DNA of 64,000 bases from NCBI GenBank assembly GCA_014529385.2, contig CM043944.1, positions 85,523,884 to 85,587,883 of the forward strand. Reading direction: 5' to 3'. The position numbers and the translations under genes are program-made. Position 1 is the first letter of the stretch; every line of letters starts with the position of its first letter. This document shows positions 46,489 through 57,647 of the stretch, one piece after another. The notes beneath the pieces are model-generated. The model was not told where the DNA came from. It saw only the letters and a program-made list of their open reading frames with translations, and searched no databases. The stretch is from Adiantum capillus-veneris (Eukaryota > Streptophyta > Polypodiopsida > Polypodiales > Pteridaceae).

Positions 46489-46848
46489 ATCATCCAATTT
46501 TCTGCACTGTGTTTGTGGCACCAAACCATATGCCAAACATCCAGAAATAAGCATGTGCTCAATAGAAGGCTTTCTATCATGTCATGCTTCATATGAAGTC
46601 ATAGACTACTGCAAAGCTTTTGTAGGACACCTGTTAAGCACATAAGTGGCACATATGATGGCCTCAAACCAAAAAGAATGTGGCAAAGCTTGACTTTTGA
46701 CCATACATCGTGCCATTTTCATAAGTGACCCGTTTTCCCTCTCAGCAACACCATTTTGCTAAGGCGTATAAGGCACTGTACATTGGTGTTTTATCCCATG
46801 ACTAGCTAGAAATGCATTAAATTCATGAGACATATACTCCCTGTAGAG
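46489..46848 (-). pseudogene. Copia integrase core (upstream part of the copia split by the CACTA element)
   Basis: Minus strand in shifting frames: YMSHEFNAFLASHGIKHQCT, VPYTP, stop, QNGVAERENGSLMKMARCM, FWFEAIICATYVLNRCPTKA and ISGCLAYGLVP. These are the integrase Asp-to-Glu region and downstream motifs of copia pol. A TAG replaces Gln in QQNGVAE. The start of pol is cut by the copia 3' LTR at 46849. Confidence 0.85.
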
Positions 46849-47059
46849 TGCGCAGGTGATGGAGAAGGTAGGAAAGAAGACTACACACACACACACCAAC
46901 ACACATCGAGACACACACACACACAATCGTTACCCTGTAGCAGCCATTCAACAAGCTACTCTTCTCTTCTTCTCTTTTGAACTATTATCCAAAGTATATT
47001 TACAACATAGTGTAGTCAGTGTCCAGCCGCCCATAGCACAATGGACATATTCTTTAACA
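46849..47059 (-). repeat. 3' LTR of a second copia element (minus)
   Basis: 211 bp. On the minus strand TGTTAAAGAATATG ... ACCTGCGCA, immediately after the polypurine tract TTGAGGGGGAG (47060-47070). It includes CA-rich microsatellites (46883-46925) and abuts the copia integrase codons at 46848. Confidence 0.88.
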
Positions 47060-47935
47060 CTCCCCCTCAAGCTCCGAGTGAGCTTGCATATGATGGATTC
47101 CCAATGCTTCACGAAAGTAGCAAAACTTCTCCTTTCCAAGAGCTTTTGTGAATATATCCGCAACTTGATCATTTGTCTTCACATACACCAAATCAATCTC
47201 ATTTGGCAAAACTTTTTCTCTAATGAAGTGATAATGTACCTCAATGTGTTTAGTGCGAGCATGGTAGACTAGATTCTTTGCCAACATGATGCTGCTAATA
47301 TTGTCACAATATATAATGACACTGTCAAGATAGTCAAAACCAAATTCTACCATAAGCACTCTCAACCATGACTCTTCACATGTTGCCAAAGCTGCTCCAC
47401 GATATTCAGCTTCTGTACTTGATAATGCTACAGCTGATTGCTTCTTGCTACTCCAACTTATCATGCCATTGCCAATGGAAAATGCATAACCACTTGTAGA
47501 TCTTCTATCCATAAAATCTCCTGCCCAATCTGCATCTGTGTAACCATAAAGACAAAGCTTCCCATTCTTTTCATAAAACATTCCATAACTGACAGTGGCT
47601 TTCACATATCTCATAATCCGTCTCACTGCATCAAGATGACTTTTACATGGATTTTGCATGAATTGACTCACAACACCCACTGCATAACTCAAATCTGGCC
47701 TTGTTATTGTCAAGTAAATAAGGCTTCCAACCATCTTGCGATACATAGTGACATCCTCAATGTAATGTCCATCATCAAACAACTTCACATTTTGATCAAG
47801 AGGTGTATCAACCGGTTTGCACGCTGTCATTCCATACTTCTCAAGAATATCCAACGCGTATTGTCTTTGTATCATCCAAATTCCTGATAAAGTATTGACA
47901 ATTTCAATTCCCAAGAAATATCTGTTGTGTGCCAC
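47060..47935 (-). pseudogene. Copia RT C-terminus and RNase H of the second copia element
   Basis: RYFLGIEIVNT (RT end), GMTACKPVDTPLD, MVGSLIYLTITRPDLSYAVG, GYTDADWAGDFMDRRSTSGY, SSTEAEYRGAA, IYCDNISSIMLAKN, KHIEVHYHFIRE and DQVADIFTKAL. The frame is uninterrupted to the stop near the polypurine tract. Upstream it is cut at about 47922 by the start of a tandem repeat array, so the catalytic RT part is absent. Confidence 0.92.
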
Positions 47936-50225
47936 TCACTCCATGGGTATACAAGATCCAAACCCACTTGCCAAGGCCGGCCCTCCGTATAGGCCGACGC
48001 AGCCTCACTCAACTACCTCTGAAACGTACTCCATCTATCCCTCTTTGATCAACATCTAAGTGTTCCGAGCCTCCAACCACCTTGACACCAAACATGCCTC
48101 CTCAGTACTTTGGAAACATGCAATCCATGTGCTTTGTTCTTCAATGGAATTACTGCTGGCTCGACTCTGAGAGAAGTGCGTAATTTCTCTAAAACTGTAA
48201 CATGTTGAATCTTGTAGCCATGTCGACCCAAATGCAGCCAAATCATTGGTGTGTGATGCTCACGCCATGTTTATACAAGATCCAAACCCACTTGCCAAGG
48301 CCGGCTCTTGGTATAGGTCGAGGCAGCCTCACTCAATTCCCTCTGAAACGCACTCCATCTATCTCTCTTTGACCGACATCCTAGTATTCTAAGCATCCAA
48401 ACACCTTGACACTAAACATGCCTTATTAACACCTTGGAAACAAGCAATCCACGTGCTTCGTTCGTAGTTCCTCTCTTGCCTCTGAGAGGAATGCACATTT
48501 TTCTCTGAAATCCACTACATTTTTTCATCACTCAACTCCCTTTGAAATGCGGTTCATTTGCCCCTTTGAACAACATATGAGTGTTCCGAACGTCCAAACA
48601 TCTTGACACTAAACATGCCTCCTCAACACTCTGGAAACATGTCATGCATGTTTTACGTTTGCCAAGAAAACCACTCCTCGCTTGACTTTGAGAGTAATGT
48701 GCATTTTCTCTGAAATCCGTTGCGTTTTTTTTGTCGCCGTCAAATTGTAGCGAGGGCAACCTAAATTCAGTCACATCATTGTTGTGTGCTACTCACTCCA
48801 GGGGTATACGGGATCCAAACCCACTAGCCAAGGCCGGCTCTCCATATAGGCCAATGCAGCCTCACTCAACTCCCTCTAAAACGTACTCCATCTATCTGTC
48901 TTTGACCAACATCTGAGTGTTTCCAGCCTCCAAACACCTTGACACTAAACATGCCTCCTCGATACTTTGGAAACATGCAATCCATGTGCTTCGTTTGCCA
49001 AGGTAATCACTCCTGACTAGACTTTGAGAGGAGTACGTAATTTCTCTGAAACAGTAACGTGTTGAATCATTGTTGTGTGATGCTCATGTCATGTGTATAC
49101 GAGATCCAAACCCACTTGCCAAGACCGACTCTTCGTATAGGCCGATGCAGCCTCATTCAACTCCCTTTGAAATGCACTACATTTGTCCCTCTTTGAACAA
49201 CATCTAAGTGTTTCGAGCGTCCAAATACCTTGACACTAAACATGCCTCCTCAACACTCTAGAAAGATGTAATCCATGTGTTTCGTTTGCCAAGAAAATTG
49301 CTCCTCGCTCGACTATGAGAGGAATGCACAATTTCTTTGAAAGTCGTTGCGTTTTTCCGTCGTCGTCTAATCTTTTAGCCGATGCGACCCAAACACAACT
49401 AGATCATTGATGTTTTCCGCTCACAACATGGGTATACCGGATCCAAATCTACTTGTCAAGGCCGGCTCTCGGTATAGGCCGACGTAGCCTCACTCAACTC
49501 CCTCTGGAACGCACTTCATTTGTCGCTCTTTGACCAACATCTCAGTGTTCAGAGGGTTCAACCACCTTGACACTAAGCATGCCTTATTAAAACCTTAGAA
49601 ACATGCAATCCATGTTCTTCGTTCATAGTGAAAACCATTCTTCACTGGCCTCTGAGAGGAATGCGCATTTTTCTTTGAAATCTGCTGCATTTTTTGTTCG
49701 TCACTCAACTCCCTTTAAAACGCGTTTCATTTATCCCTTTTTGACAAACATCCGAGTGTTCCAAGAGTCAGACTACCTTGACTATGAAAGGAATGCGCAT
49801 TTTCTTTGAAATCCGTTGCATTTTTTCCTTGCCGTTGAATTTTGTAACTAAGGAAATCCAAACGCAGCCCATGTCAAGGTGTGTATTGCTAATGCCATGG
49901 GTATACGGGATCCAAATTCATTTTCCAAGACAGTCTCTCCTTATAGGCCGACGCAACCTCACTATACTCCCCTCTGAAACGCACTCCCTTTGTTCCTCTT
50001 TGTCCAACATCTGAGGGCAAACCTACACCGACCACCCAAACTCAAACCATGCCTCCTCAACACTCTAGAAACACGCAATCCTTGGGTTTCGTTCGCCACG
50101 AAAACCACTCCTCCCTCGACTCTGAGAGGATTGCATAGTTTCTCTAAAACAATTTCTCTAGAATCATTGGTATGTGCTACTAACACCATGGTTATATGGG
50201 ATCCAAACCTACTTGCCAAGACACA
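47925..50225. repeat. Tandem repeat array with higher-order structure
   Basis: Eight degenerate units share ccatgggtata(c), gatccaaacccacttgccaa, ggccgacgcagcctcactca, ccttgacactaaacatgcct and ggaaacatgcaatccatgtg. Full units are about 290-338 bases; two shorter ones (starting 48531 and 49704) share the same truncated junction, and the pattern repeats with a period of about 1.16 kb. No ORF is maintained. Confidence 0.92.
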
Positions 50226-50495
50226 TTTGACATTACAATATTATGATTAGAAGAAAGAAGAAAACATTTCAATACAAAACTTCCAATATTTGGAATGGAA
50301 AACACATTTTCACATTGGAAGACATTACAATGTCAGAGAGTAGCTATAGTCGACAATATGAATCTGTCGTGCACAGCTTTTTTAGTTATTACAACTTTTT
50401 AGATTGTACATCCCAAATAAAACTGTAGTCAACTAGTGTTCATCCATATCCCAAAATCATTGTTCTAATGCTTTTCTTTTTCTTAGCCGTGTTAC
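50226..50495. other. Spacer between the array and the unidentified gene
   Basis: A/T-rich; contains the 3' flank of the minus-strand gene. Nothing recognised. Confidence 0.5.
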
Positions 50496-52720
50496 CTATG
50501 CTTTCATAATTTTTGGAAGCTCGTCCAAAAATTCTTCACTAGTCTCCATGATCATGAAGTATCTTCCCATATGGCTACCAAGCAAAGCAAGAGCACATGT
50601 GTCTCCTCCATATTGCACTACCACATCTCCCTTTTTGGTGTACATGTTCAATATTTGATACAGATAGCAATGTCCACGTTCCATTCCTCTTGAAACAAGA
50701 GGACTTGTGAGATTAGGAGAAAAGTAGAGTTTTCAATTACCCTACATAGAAAAAGCAATCACCCTGCACAGAAATAGATGTACCTATCAATGGTGTTCTA
50801 TCTTCTTGCATGATCCATTCACCCTCTTGGATTGTATCTAGCCATGTGTCCTCATCTGGTTTCAACACTTCAACAATTGGGACTTGGTTTTTCTTAAAAA
50901 CAGTAAGAAGAAGTGATCTTATGATAAGATTAGCATCCTTGCATACTAGTGTCTTGTAAACTGTGACCGTGGTGTATGGCAGCCTGCGGCAGCTGCAACA
51001 TCATATACCATCGATGTTGGCTAGGTATGCAAACAATGACAAATATGCCATTGTCATCTGCTGTCAAAAAACTTAGACGTGCAACTTTGCCAAAATGACA
51101 GACGTCCATGTTATTCCATTCTTGTGCAGATGACGAAGGTATACCGTGCAATTTGGAGGCAGAAACATGATTGAAGTGGACACCGAAGTAGCCATCCAAC
51201 CCCATCTCGGACATACACACGGTCATCCTTTTTAACATTGCCTTCAATCCATGCCAACATGGAGCCAACAATCTCATTTTCTTCCATGCTTGTATCCAAG
51301 AAGGAGATAGATACATTCAACACTGAAGAACACAACCAACAAAACAAAGTAGTTGGTCAACGATATACGTGTGAAAAAATGATAGCATTGAAATTCTCAA
51401 AATAGTTCTTGCAAAAATCTAGATCAGTGCGTGCCACCATCTGCTGATCTCCCTCTTGATCTAAAAATTTCTCCAAGGATTGGGAGAATTCTTTGAGCTC
51501 TTTTTCAGTTGGCCCAATCCCATCATGCTATATTATATATCAGTTAAAACGGTTCTTGCTAAGACAGGATCCTCAGATTTTGCAATAACTAGATTAATGC
51601 AAGTAGTTTGCAACTCACTTCTTTTCTTTAGCTCGCTTGAGGACGGTTTCTTTCCTATGTCTTTCGGGGTCCCAGTTTGCAACAAAAAACTATTAGCGAA
51701 GTCACAATTTCAAAATGACGAGTTTGAAATGTTCCAAGCTCTAAACATACTCTAGAATACGATACTTGGCCGACTTTCTCAGATGTAGTGATTGTTCTTG
51801 TTGCTATAGTGGGTTTTGTAGGTGTTACCAGCGTCTTCACTCAGATAGCCCTCCGAGCACGTTCCTCCCTCGGCTGTCAGAGTAGGTTTCTCCCTCTCCT
51901 TGACAGTATTGTTATGCTGCAATTCTTTGTTGGCTAGGAATCTGCCCTCCTTATACTCAAGGAACCAAGGGCACGAGAAATAAATTGTTTTGTTGAAGCT
52001 ACGTGCCAACTGCGCAGGGTTGAAAATAGTCTCTTACTTCGAGATGTCCAATAGGTCAGATAGAGTCCGAGCGTTTCTAATGTTGAATCCACACCTAGTC
52101 AACCACCTACAAAAACCAGAAGACGTTAGTCTAGCTGCATTCGTTCTACTTTGAGCCCTTTGAATGACAAAAGTGCCCAGAGAAATATTCCAACCTGCAA
52201 AGGCATCTGTGACCAGAGTTTGTTAGCGCTTTCTTACGCTCTGGGCTACCTCTTCCCGAAGATTTAAATTTACCGAGCTCGTATTGAAACGCCTCATTTC
52301 TATTAGTCAACTTTGCTTCATCTAGAAAGGAATCAAGCATCTCTCCAGCACCAAGCTTGGATGTGATATTTCTCATGCTCTTGTATAGAAAACATGCTTC
52401 ACGTTCTATGGTGTTCCATAGAACCTCCACACGCATCCAGTGGTCAGCTGCAATACAAGACAGAGAGATTAACGTTAGTTACATGGAGCAAAACCTGTCA
52501 TTTTTTTTTCACAATGTCACGGCTAGGGACTTGCTACGCGCCGTGTGCGAGCCACAAAGGCTCCTAGCACACAATCATACAATAGACAAGCTCACAAGGA
52601 ATAATGGTGTATCACTCACCTTCCTGCGTAGTTGCGAATGAAGAATTCCCGCGCCGCGAAGAAGAGGGAGACGCCGCGCTCAACCGCCTCGCCGCCGTCG
52701 TGCCGCCGCAACGCTCGATC
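50496..52720 (-). pseudogene. Unidentified multi-exon gene, degenerate, with a methyltransferase-like C-terminus
   Basis: Minus-strand reading. A likely non-coding or broken first exon ends at a GTGAGT donor (52619). The next segment starts after a CAG acceptor (exon from 52447; ATG at 52436, MRVEVLWNTIEREACFLYKS). Further pieces are FVIQRAQSRTNAARLTSSGF and RTLSDLLDISK, then a TAA (about 52040), FNKTIYFSCPWFLEYKEGRF, KVGQVSYSRVCLELGTFQ, ENEIVGSMLAWIEGNVKKDD, GYFGVHFNHVSASKLHG, ARLSFLTADDNGIFVIV, and NLIIRSLLLTVFKKNQVPIV. The last ORF (50684-50496) contains KKGDVVVQYGGDTCALALL then GRYFMIMETSEEFLDEL. This spacing resembles motif I of permuted DNA methyltransferases (GD-V-D-FgGsG...GR-f-g-E), but no DPPY-type motif is visible. 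At least one stop and two frame changes are present. I do not recognise the family; gene or transposon origin is open. Confidence 0.5.
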
Positions 52721-52732
52721 ACACACACACTC

Positions 52733-53115
<383 letters not shown>

Positions 53116-54463
53116 TGCCCCCCTTCCTAATTTAGATTCCGTCCTCGGAAGCTATCCAGTTGAAGCTCGTTCGTCGAGATGGAAGAGCAGTCGACATGGA
53201 TGTGCGTAGCCTTCTTCAATCACTGCAAAATCAAACAACATTGCCACAGTAATTGCATTCTCATATACAATGAAAAATCATATGCAATTTTAGACAGACA
53301 AATTGATTGGTAACAGAATTTTAGACAATTTGTCAGCAATAAACATTAAATTGCAATATAATCAAATGCATAAACAGATGTAAAGGTAAAAAATTAAACA
53401 AGTCCGGGGTCGCTAATTTAACGGTCAAAAGGCACTAGAGCTCGACTATTAATACCATGGGTAACTTCTCAATTTTTTCTAGTCAATTAAGTTGTTTAAT
53501 CGCGAGAGCCAAGTATTTGATGTTCGAGGGCTAACTAGAGGCTATACCTAGACGACCTTGTAGTTAAGCTACGATAAAAGGAATTTCTCATGAAATCATC
53601 GCCTGACTGATTACCTTTTCTTTGACCCCCCAAAGTATTTTCACATTGATTCAATTTTGATGTGTGTGCTTATTTTGTATGCCTTGGGTTTTTTGCTTTT
53701 CAAGGAAAAGCGCCCACACTGGGAACCTCTAGGGCTCTAGTACCATAGGCGATACATGTGAGTGAAGTACCAATTTAAGCAGGGATTTCTCTTCCAGCTT
53801 AAAATTTTACATTGTGGCACTTTGATTTTTTGTTTGTTCATTTTCAGCATTTTAATTTTGTAACTTTGGGGCGTCATATAACACTGTTACCCTCCCCAGG
53901 CTCATCACATTAGTAAACTCCCTTTATAATACTTAAGCTAAAGGTCAATAGGGTTAAGCCCACTAGAAAGCCCTAGTACATTTCACACAATGCTGCCTAA
54001 ATCGGATTAAGAACCTAAGTAACCATTGCTTATTAGGAAGGCATTCCCCATGGTATTAAGAGAAGATTTCTAATACCTAGCTTGGTCAAACTAGCTTAGT
54101 CGGACTGCTTGATTTTTAAACCTAGACAAGTGATTATGACAAAACATTACATTGAATTAAATGTTTGATACTAAGCAAATGCGCTGAATATTATGCTACC
54201 AATCACAATCAAAGCAGACAAACATGGATGCAAAAAGATAAGGGCAATGCTAATGGACATAAAACACCTGTTTGTGTTGATGGTCGCGCTTGATTTGAAG
54301 TGTGAACGAGAGAAAGGTTCCATGAAGGTCCAAATCCTATCAATAGCAACACGCTCCTGTACACACTAGGAAACAAAAGGAATACCTCCAGGAGGTACAT
54401 TAGTGGGAAAAGGTACCAACACTTATTGAACAAACATAAGGAACCCTAACCTAATTATTTGCA
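53116..54463 (-). repeat. Probable 3' LTR of the right-hand gypsy element
   Basis: The right edge is well defined: the minus strand reads TTTAGGGGGAG (polypurine tract, 54464-54474) and then TGCAAATAATTAGG. The left edge is a guess at GGGGGGCA (53116). About 1.35 kb with no credible ORF. The 5' LTR is outside the window. Confidence 0.55.
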
Positions 54464-54477
54464 CTCCCCCTAAAGAG

Positions 54478-54900
54478 TCAAGGGAATAGGATATTGTAGA
54501 GGTTGGGGGGAAACCCTAAGGCTAAACCCCTATCTTCGTCGTCGAGATAAACAAAGTCATCATCCATGAGACCATATGTGCCATCCGTGTAGTCATGTAA
54601 ATTTTCTTCTTCATCATAGGTACCCATGTTTACTAAGAAGGCCACTAGATGCCTATAGTCATCTTGGTCAAAAGGGTAGGCTTGTGCAATGGGAGAAACG
54701 CTCTCTACTAAGTATGGATCAGACGTGGTCAAGAGACGTATCAGCCATTCTAACTCCTCAAAATTCCTCTCACATGCTAGCGTACCTATCAAATCCCATT
54801 CACATGCAAGCACTGGAAAGACCATGTGAAACATTTGTGAAAAGTAACGAGGGTACCTCTCACCCAAGGCAGGAGTGGATGACTCTAGCGTACTAGCCAT
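54478..54900 (-). CDS. Small 3' ORF of the right-hand gypsy element (env position)
   Basis: 140 codons from ATG at 54900 (MASTLESSTPALGERYPRYF) to a stop just 4 bases before the polypurine tract. The protein is acidic, with ELEWLIRLLTTSDPYLVE in the middle and an Asp/Glu-rich stretch (GLMDDDFVYLDDEDRG) near the end. No signal peptide or clear membrane segment is visible, so it does not look like an envelope protein. A TATA-like box lies about 137 bases upstream. No family recognised. The frame is open and intact, in contrast to gag-pol of the same element. Confidence 0.5.
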   Translation of the reverse strand: MASTLESSTPALGERYPRYFSQMFHMVFPVLACEWDLIGTLACERNFEELEWLIRLLTTSDPYLVESVSPIAQAYPFDQDDYRHLVAFLVNMGTYDEEENLHDYTDGTYGLMDDDFVYLDDEDRGLALGFPPNLYNILFP

Positions 54901-55467
54901 ATTTGTACACGCAAATAGATGATGGTTAGAGTGCAAATATTACAAGGGTCGTGTTCTTGTGCATAATTTGTTTTTATTATTTTGTGTTATGGCTCTTGCT
55001 CTTTTACTTTTTTATCTTGTTTTTGTGAGTATAATGCTTTATATATACATTCCCTAAGATTGGAGATTGAGAGGTCAGGGAGGAAGGTTGAGAGGGAAGC
55101 AAGTGAATGACGGATGTCGGCAAACACTCCCCCTTCCTTGGGTAGATCATACTTTTTGGAATGATGTCGTCACCTTTTGAAACCAATTGTTCCAAGTTGT
55201 TATGGGTAAAGGCTTTAACCAATAGTTTTCGATCACCCTGTGTGTTTCATCTAGTTGCAAGGGTGGTAAGGTACTCTCCCATGATTTTATTTGCAACATT
55301 GTTGGAGGTGGTGAATCTACAACGGGAGGTGCAAACTCTTTCTTGCTTGTATGGATATGTACAATGGTAGGTGGAGGTTGTGTCGAAGCTTCTATTTCCG
55401 TATAGGAACTACATGAAGAGCAAGAAGCTTCATTTGCTTTTCCTGTTCATGAGCTAGGTGGAACAAA
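54901..55467 (-). promoter_or_regulatory. Untranslated stretch between pol and the 3' ORF, with TATA-like box
   Basis: The minus strand contains TATATATAAAG (55047-55037). No ORF of note spans the stretch. It could hold an internal promoter for the 3' ORF; this is inference from the box and spacing only. Confidence 0.4.
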
Positions 55468-57647
55468 TCATTCTTTCTTTGGTACCCAAACTAGCTCTGG
55501 AGTAGGTGTGTCGGATTCCGTGATTTTTTTCTTTCCACGATTTTCAATTTGTTTTGGAGCCACAGGATTGGGTTTACATGGGCCAGGTGACAGGTAAGAG
55601 TACAATTTACGTTTGGGTACCCAGATTTGATCATTTCCTTTATAGTATCCTTGGGCTTTTAATAGTCGTTTAGGAATCCAGCGCCACGTTTTCTTACATT
55701 TCTTGGAGCAAGTGGGACGTTTCTTATGAGGCTTCCGTTTTTTAGCATCAGCCATGGTTAATAAAGAAGCTTTAGGGATCCACTTGTATGCTTTCTTTGT
55801 TATATTAGGATGGTTCTTGTGTGTCTCAAGCTTTCTTTCAACTACATCAGTTGAAGATCTAGAGAGTTGGGCTATGGGGAAGTATGGTTCAACCTCCTGG
55901 ACATGCAATGTCTTGGGTTTTATTTCCTTAGGCAATATCTCAGGGACTATGGCTTGAGTGGTAGGGATAAGAGTTGGTTTTTGCGTTGTGACACCCCCAG
56001 TCCCCCAATCAATAGTGCATTTGGTGGCTATCATCCACGTGCGTCCTAGGTTTATATTACCCTCCATAGTTCCAGTAGACATGACCAAAAAGTCTTGAGC
56101 TACAATTCCATTGTCATAACTGACAGAAGTGTGCCAGATTCCAAAAACCGTAGTTTTTTTCTTGTTGACACCCTTGACTTGGATAATACTTTCAGATAGA
56201 GGTGGCTTCCCTAACTGACACCACATCCCATATGATAGCAGATTATATTTAGCACCCGTGTCCAATAAGGCGTTATATAGCATTTTTCCATAGGCACTAT
56301 TTAACTCAATAGGGTATCGTAGAGGTGTGTCAGAGTCCAACCAATCCTCTTCGATTTCCACGTGGAATGCATTTGTGACTCCAAGGTTAGCCTCTTGTTT
56401 TTGTCTTATACGTTGTTGTCGCTCCTTAGCCTCAGCTTGAGCTTGTATCTTCTTTAACTCGGTTTGTGCTTTGGCGGCCTTCTTTTGATGAATGGCCTGT
56501 AGTTCTTCTTGGCTTAAAGGATCATAATATCTTTTGAATTTACTCCCATTGAGGAATCCAATGGTTTCAACTCCATCAAGAGTTTCCACACGAAGGGTAC
56601 CTTGTGGGGTAATTTCACATACTCTATATGGTCCTTTACCAGCATATTTCAACTTTTTCTTCTCTTTACGTACTCCATACATAAGGACTTTATCACCAAC
56701 TTTGATGTCCTTGTCCTTCACATGGCGATCAAACCACTTCTTTCTCCTATCCTTTTCCACAAGAGCATTTTGCACAGCCAATTGTCTCTCTTCGTCTAGT
56801 TTTTCTAAGATATACAAACGCTCGGTTAAGGGGTTACCATTCCATCCTTCTTGCGAAGCTACCCTAAGACTAGGAATGACAAACTCCCAAGGCATAACCG
56901 CTTCTTGTCCGTATACCATTTTGAATGGCGTACAATTAATAGCCACTTTATAAGCAGTACGATAAGCCCATAGAGCAGATGTCAACTTCAAATCCCAATC
57001 AGTGCGATGAGCTTCTACCTTCTTGGTTAAAATAGATATTAGAGTCTTGTTGGTGCTCTCGGCTTGTCCATTAGCTTGCGGGTAATAAGGTGTAGACTTA
57101 TGGTGGGATATCATAAAGGTCGTGGTAAGCTCTCTTATTACCTCATTTATAAAATGGGTACCATTATCACTAACAATTTCAAAAGGGCAACCAAATCTTG
57201 TGATAATGTTCTCAAAAAGAAACTTAGCTGTTGTCCTCGCGTCAGCTTTTTGTGAAGCCTTAGCTTCAGCCCACTTTGTTACATAGTCCGTAGCAACTAG
57301 AATATATCGAGATTGAGTGTTGTGAGTTGCGGGACTAATTGGACCTACAAAGTCTAAGCCCCATTTTTCAAATGGTTGGGTTACTTTAATAGGATGTAAG
57401 GGCATTCTGTCTTTGCGCTGTGTGGTCTTGTAACGTTGGCACTCATCACACCCTTTTGTAAAAAGTGATGCATCCTTAAATAAACTTGGCCACCAATAGC
57501 TTGATTGCAGCACCTTTCTAGCAGTCAGGTCTCCTGAAAAATGTCCTCCTGCTATGCCCATATGTGCTTCTTGCAAGATATACAAATATTCATCCTCGCA
57601 GGCACAACGCCTAAGAATATCGTCCTTGCCTAGTCTATACAGAGTTA
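55468..57647 (-). pseudogene. Gypsy integrase fused to a second retropepsin-like domain and W-[I/V]-P-K tail
   Basis: Over 705 codons without a stop. Numbering from 57585: zinc-binding His8/His15/Cys46/Cys49; catalytic Asp78 (KWGLDFVGP), Asp140 (EIVSDNGTHF) and Glu176 (QANGQAESTN) with D-35-E spacing; an SH3-like integrase C-terminus (VGDKVLMYG ... GPYRV); a Lys/Gln coiled-coil-like stretch (360-398). Then residues 415-530 look like a retropepsin: LYNALLDTGAKYNLLS (Asp442) and, 71 residues on, NLGRTWMIATKCTIDW. The tail (600-705) has four motifs WIPK/WIPK/WVPK/WVPK at residues 602, 636, 655 and 700. No chromodomain. The reading frame upstream (ILRRCACEDEYLYIL) connects to RNase H through a single-base frameshift near 57645, so the element's pol as a whole is broken. 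Confidence 0.88.

Noticed and set aside
53116-53220. Chromodomain end of a further gypsy element on the minus strand (WIASEDGI ... GGM)
   Set aside because: Only a few residues fit, with a stop in the middle, and no upstream pol is present.
54478-54900. Envelope protein for the 3' ORF
   Set aside because: No signal peptide, transmembrane segment or furin-like site is visible; only the position fits.
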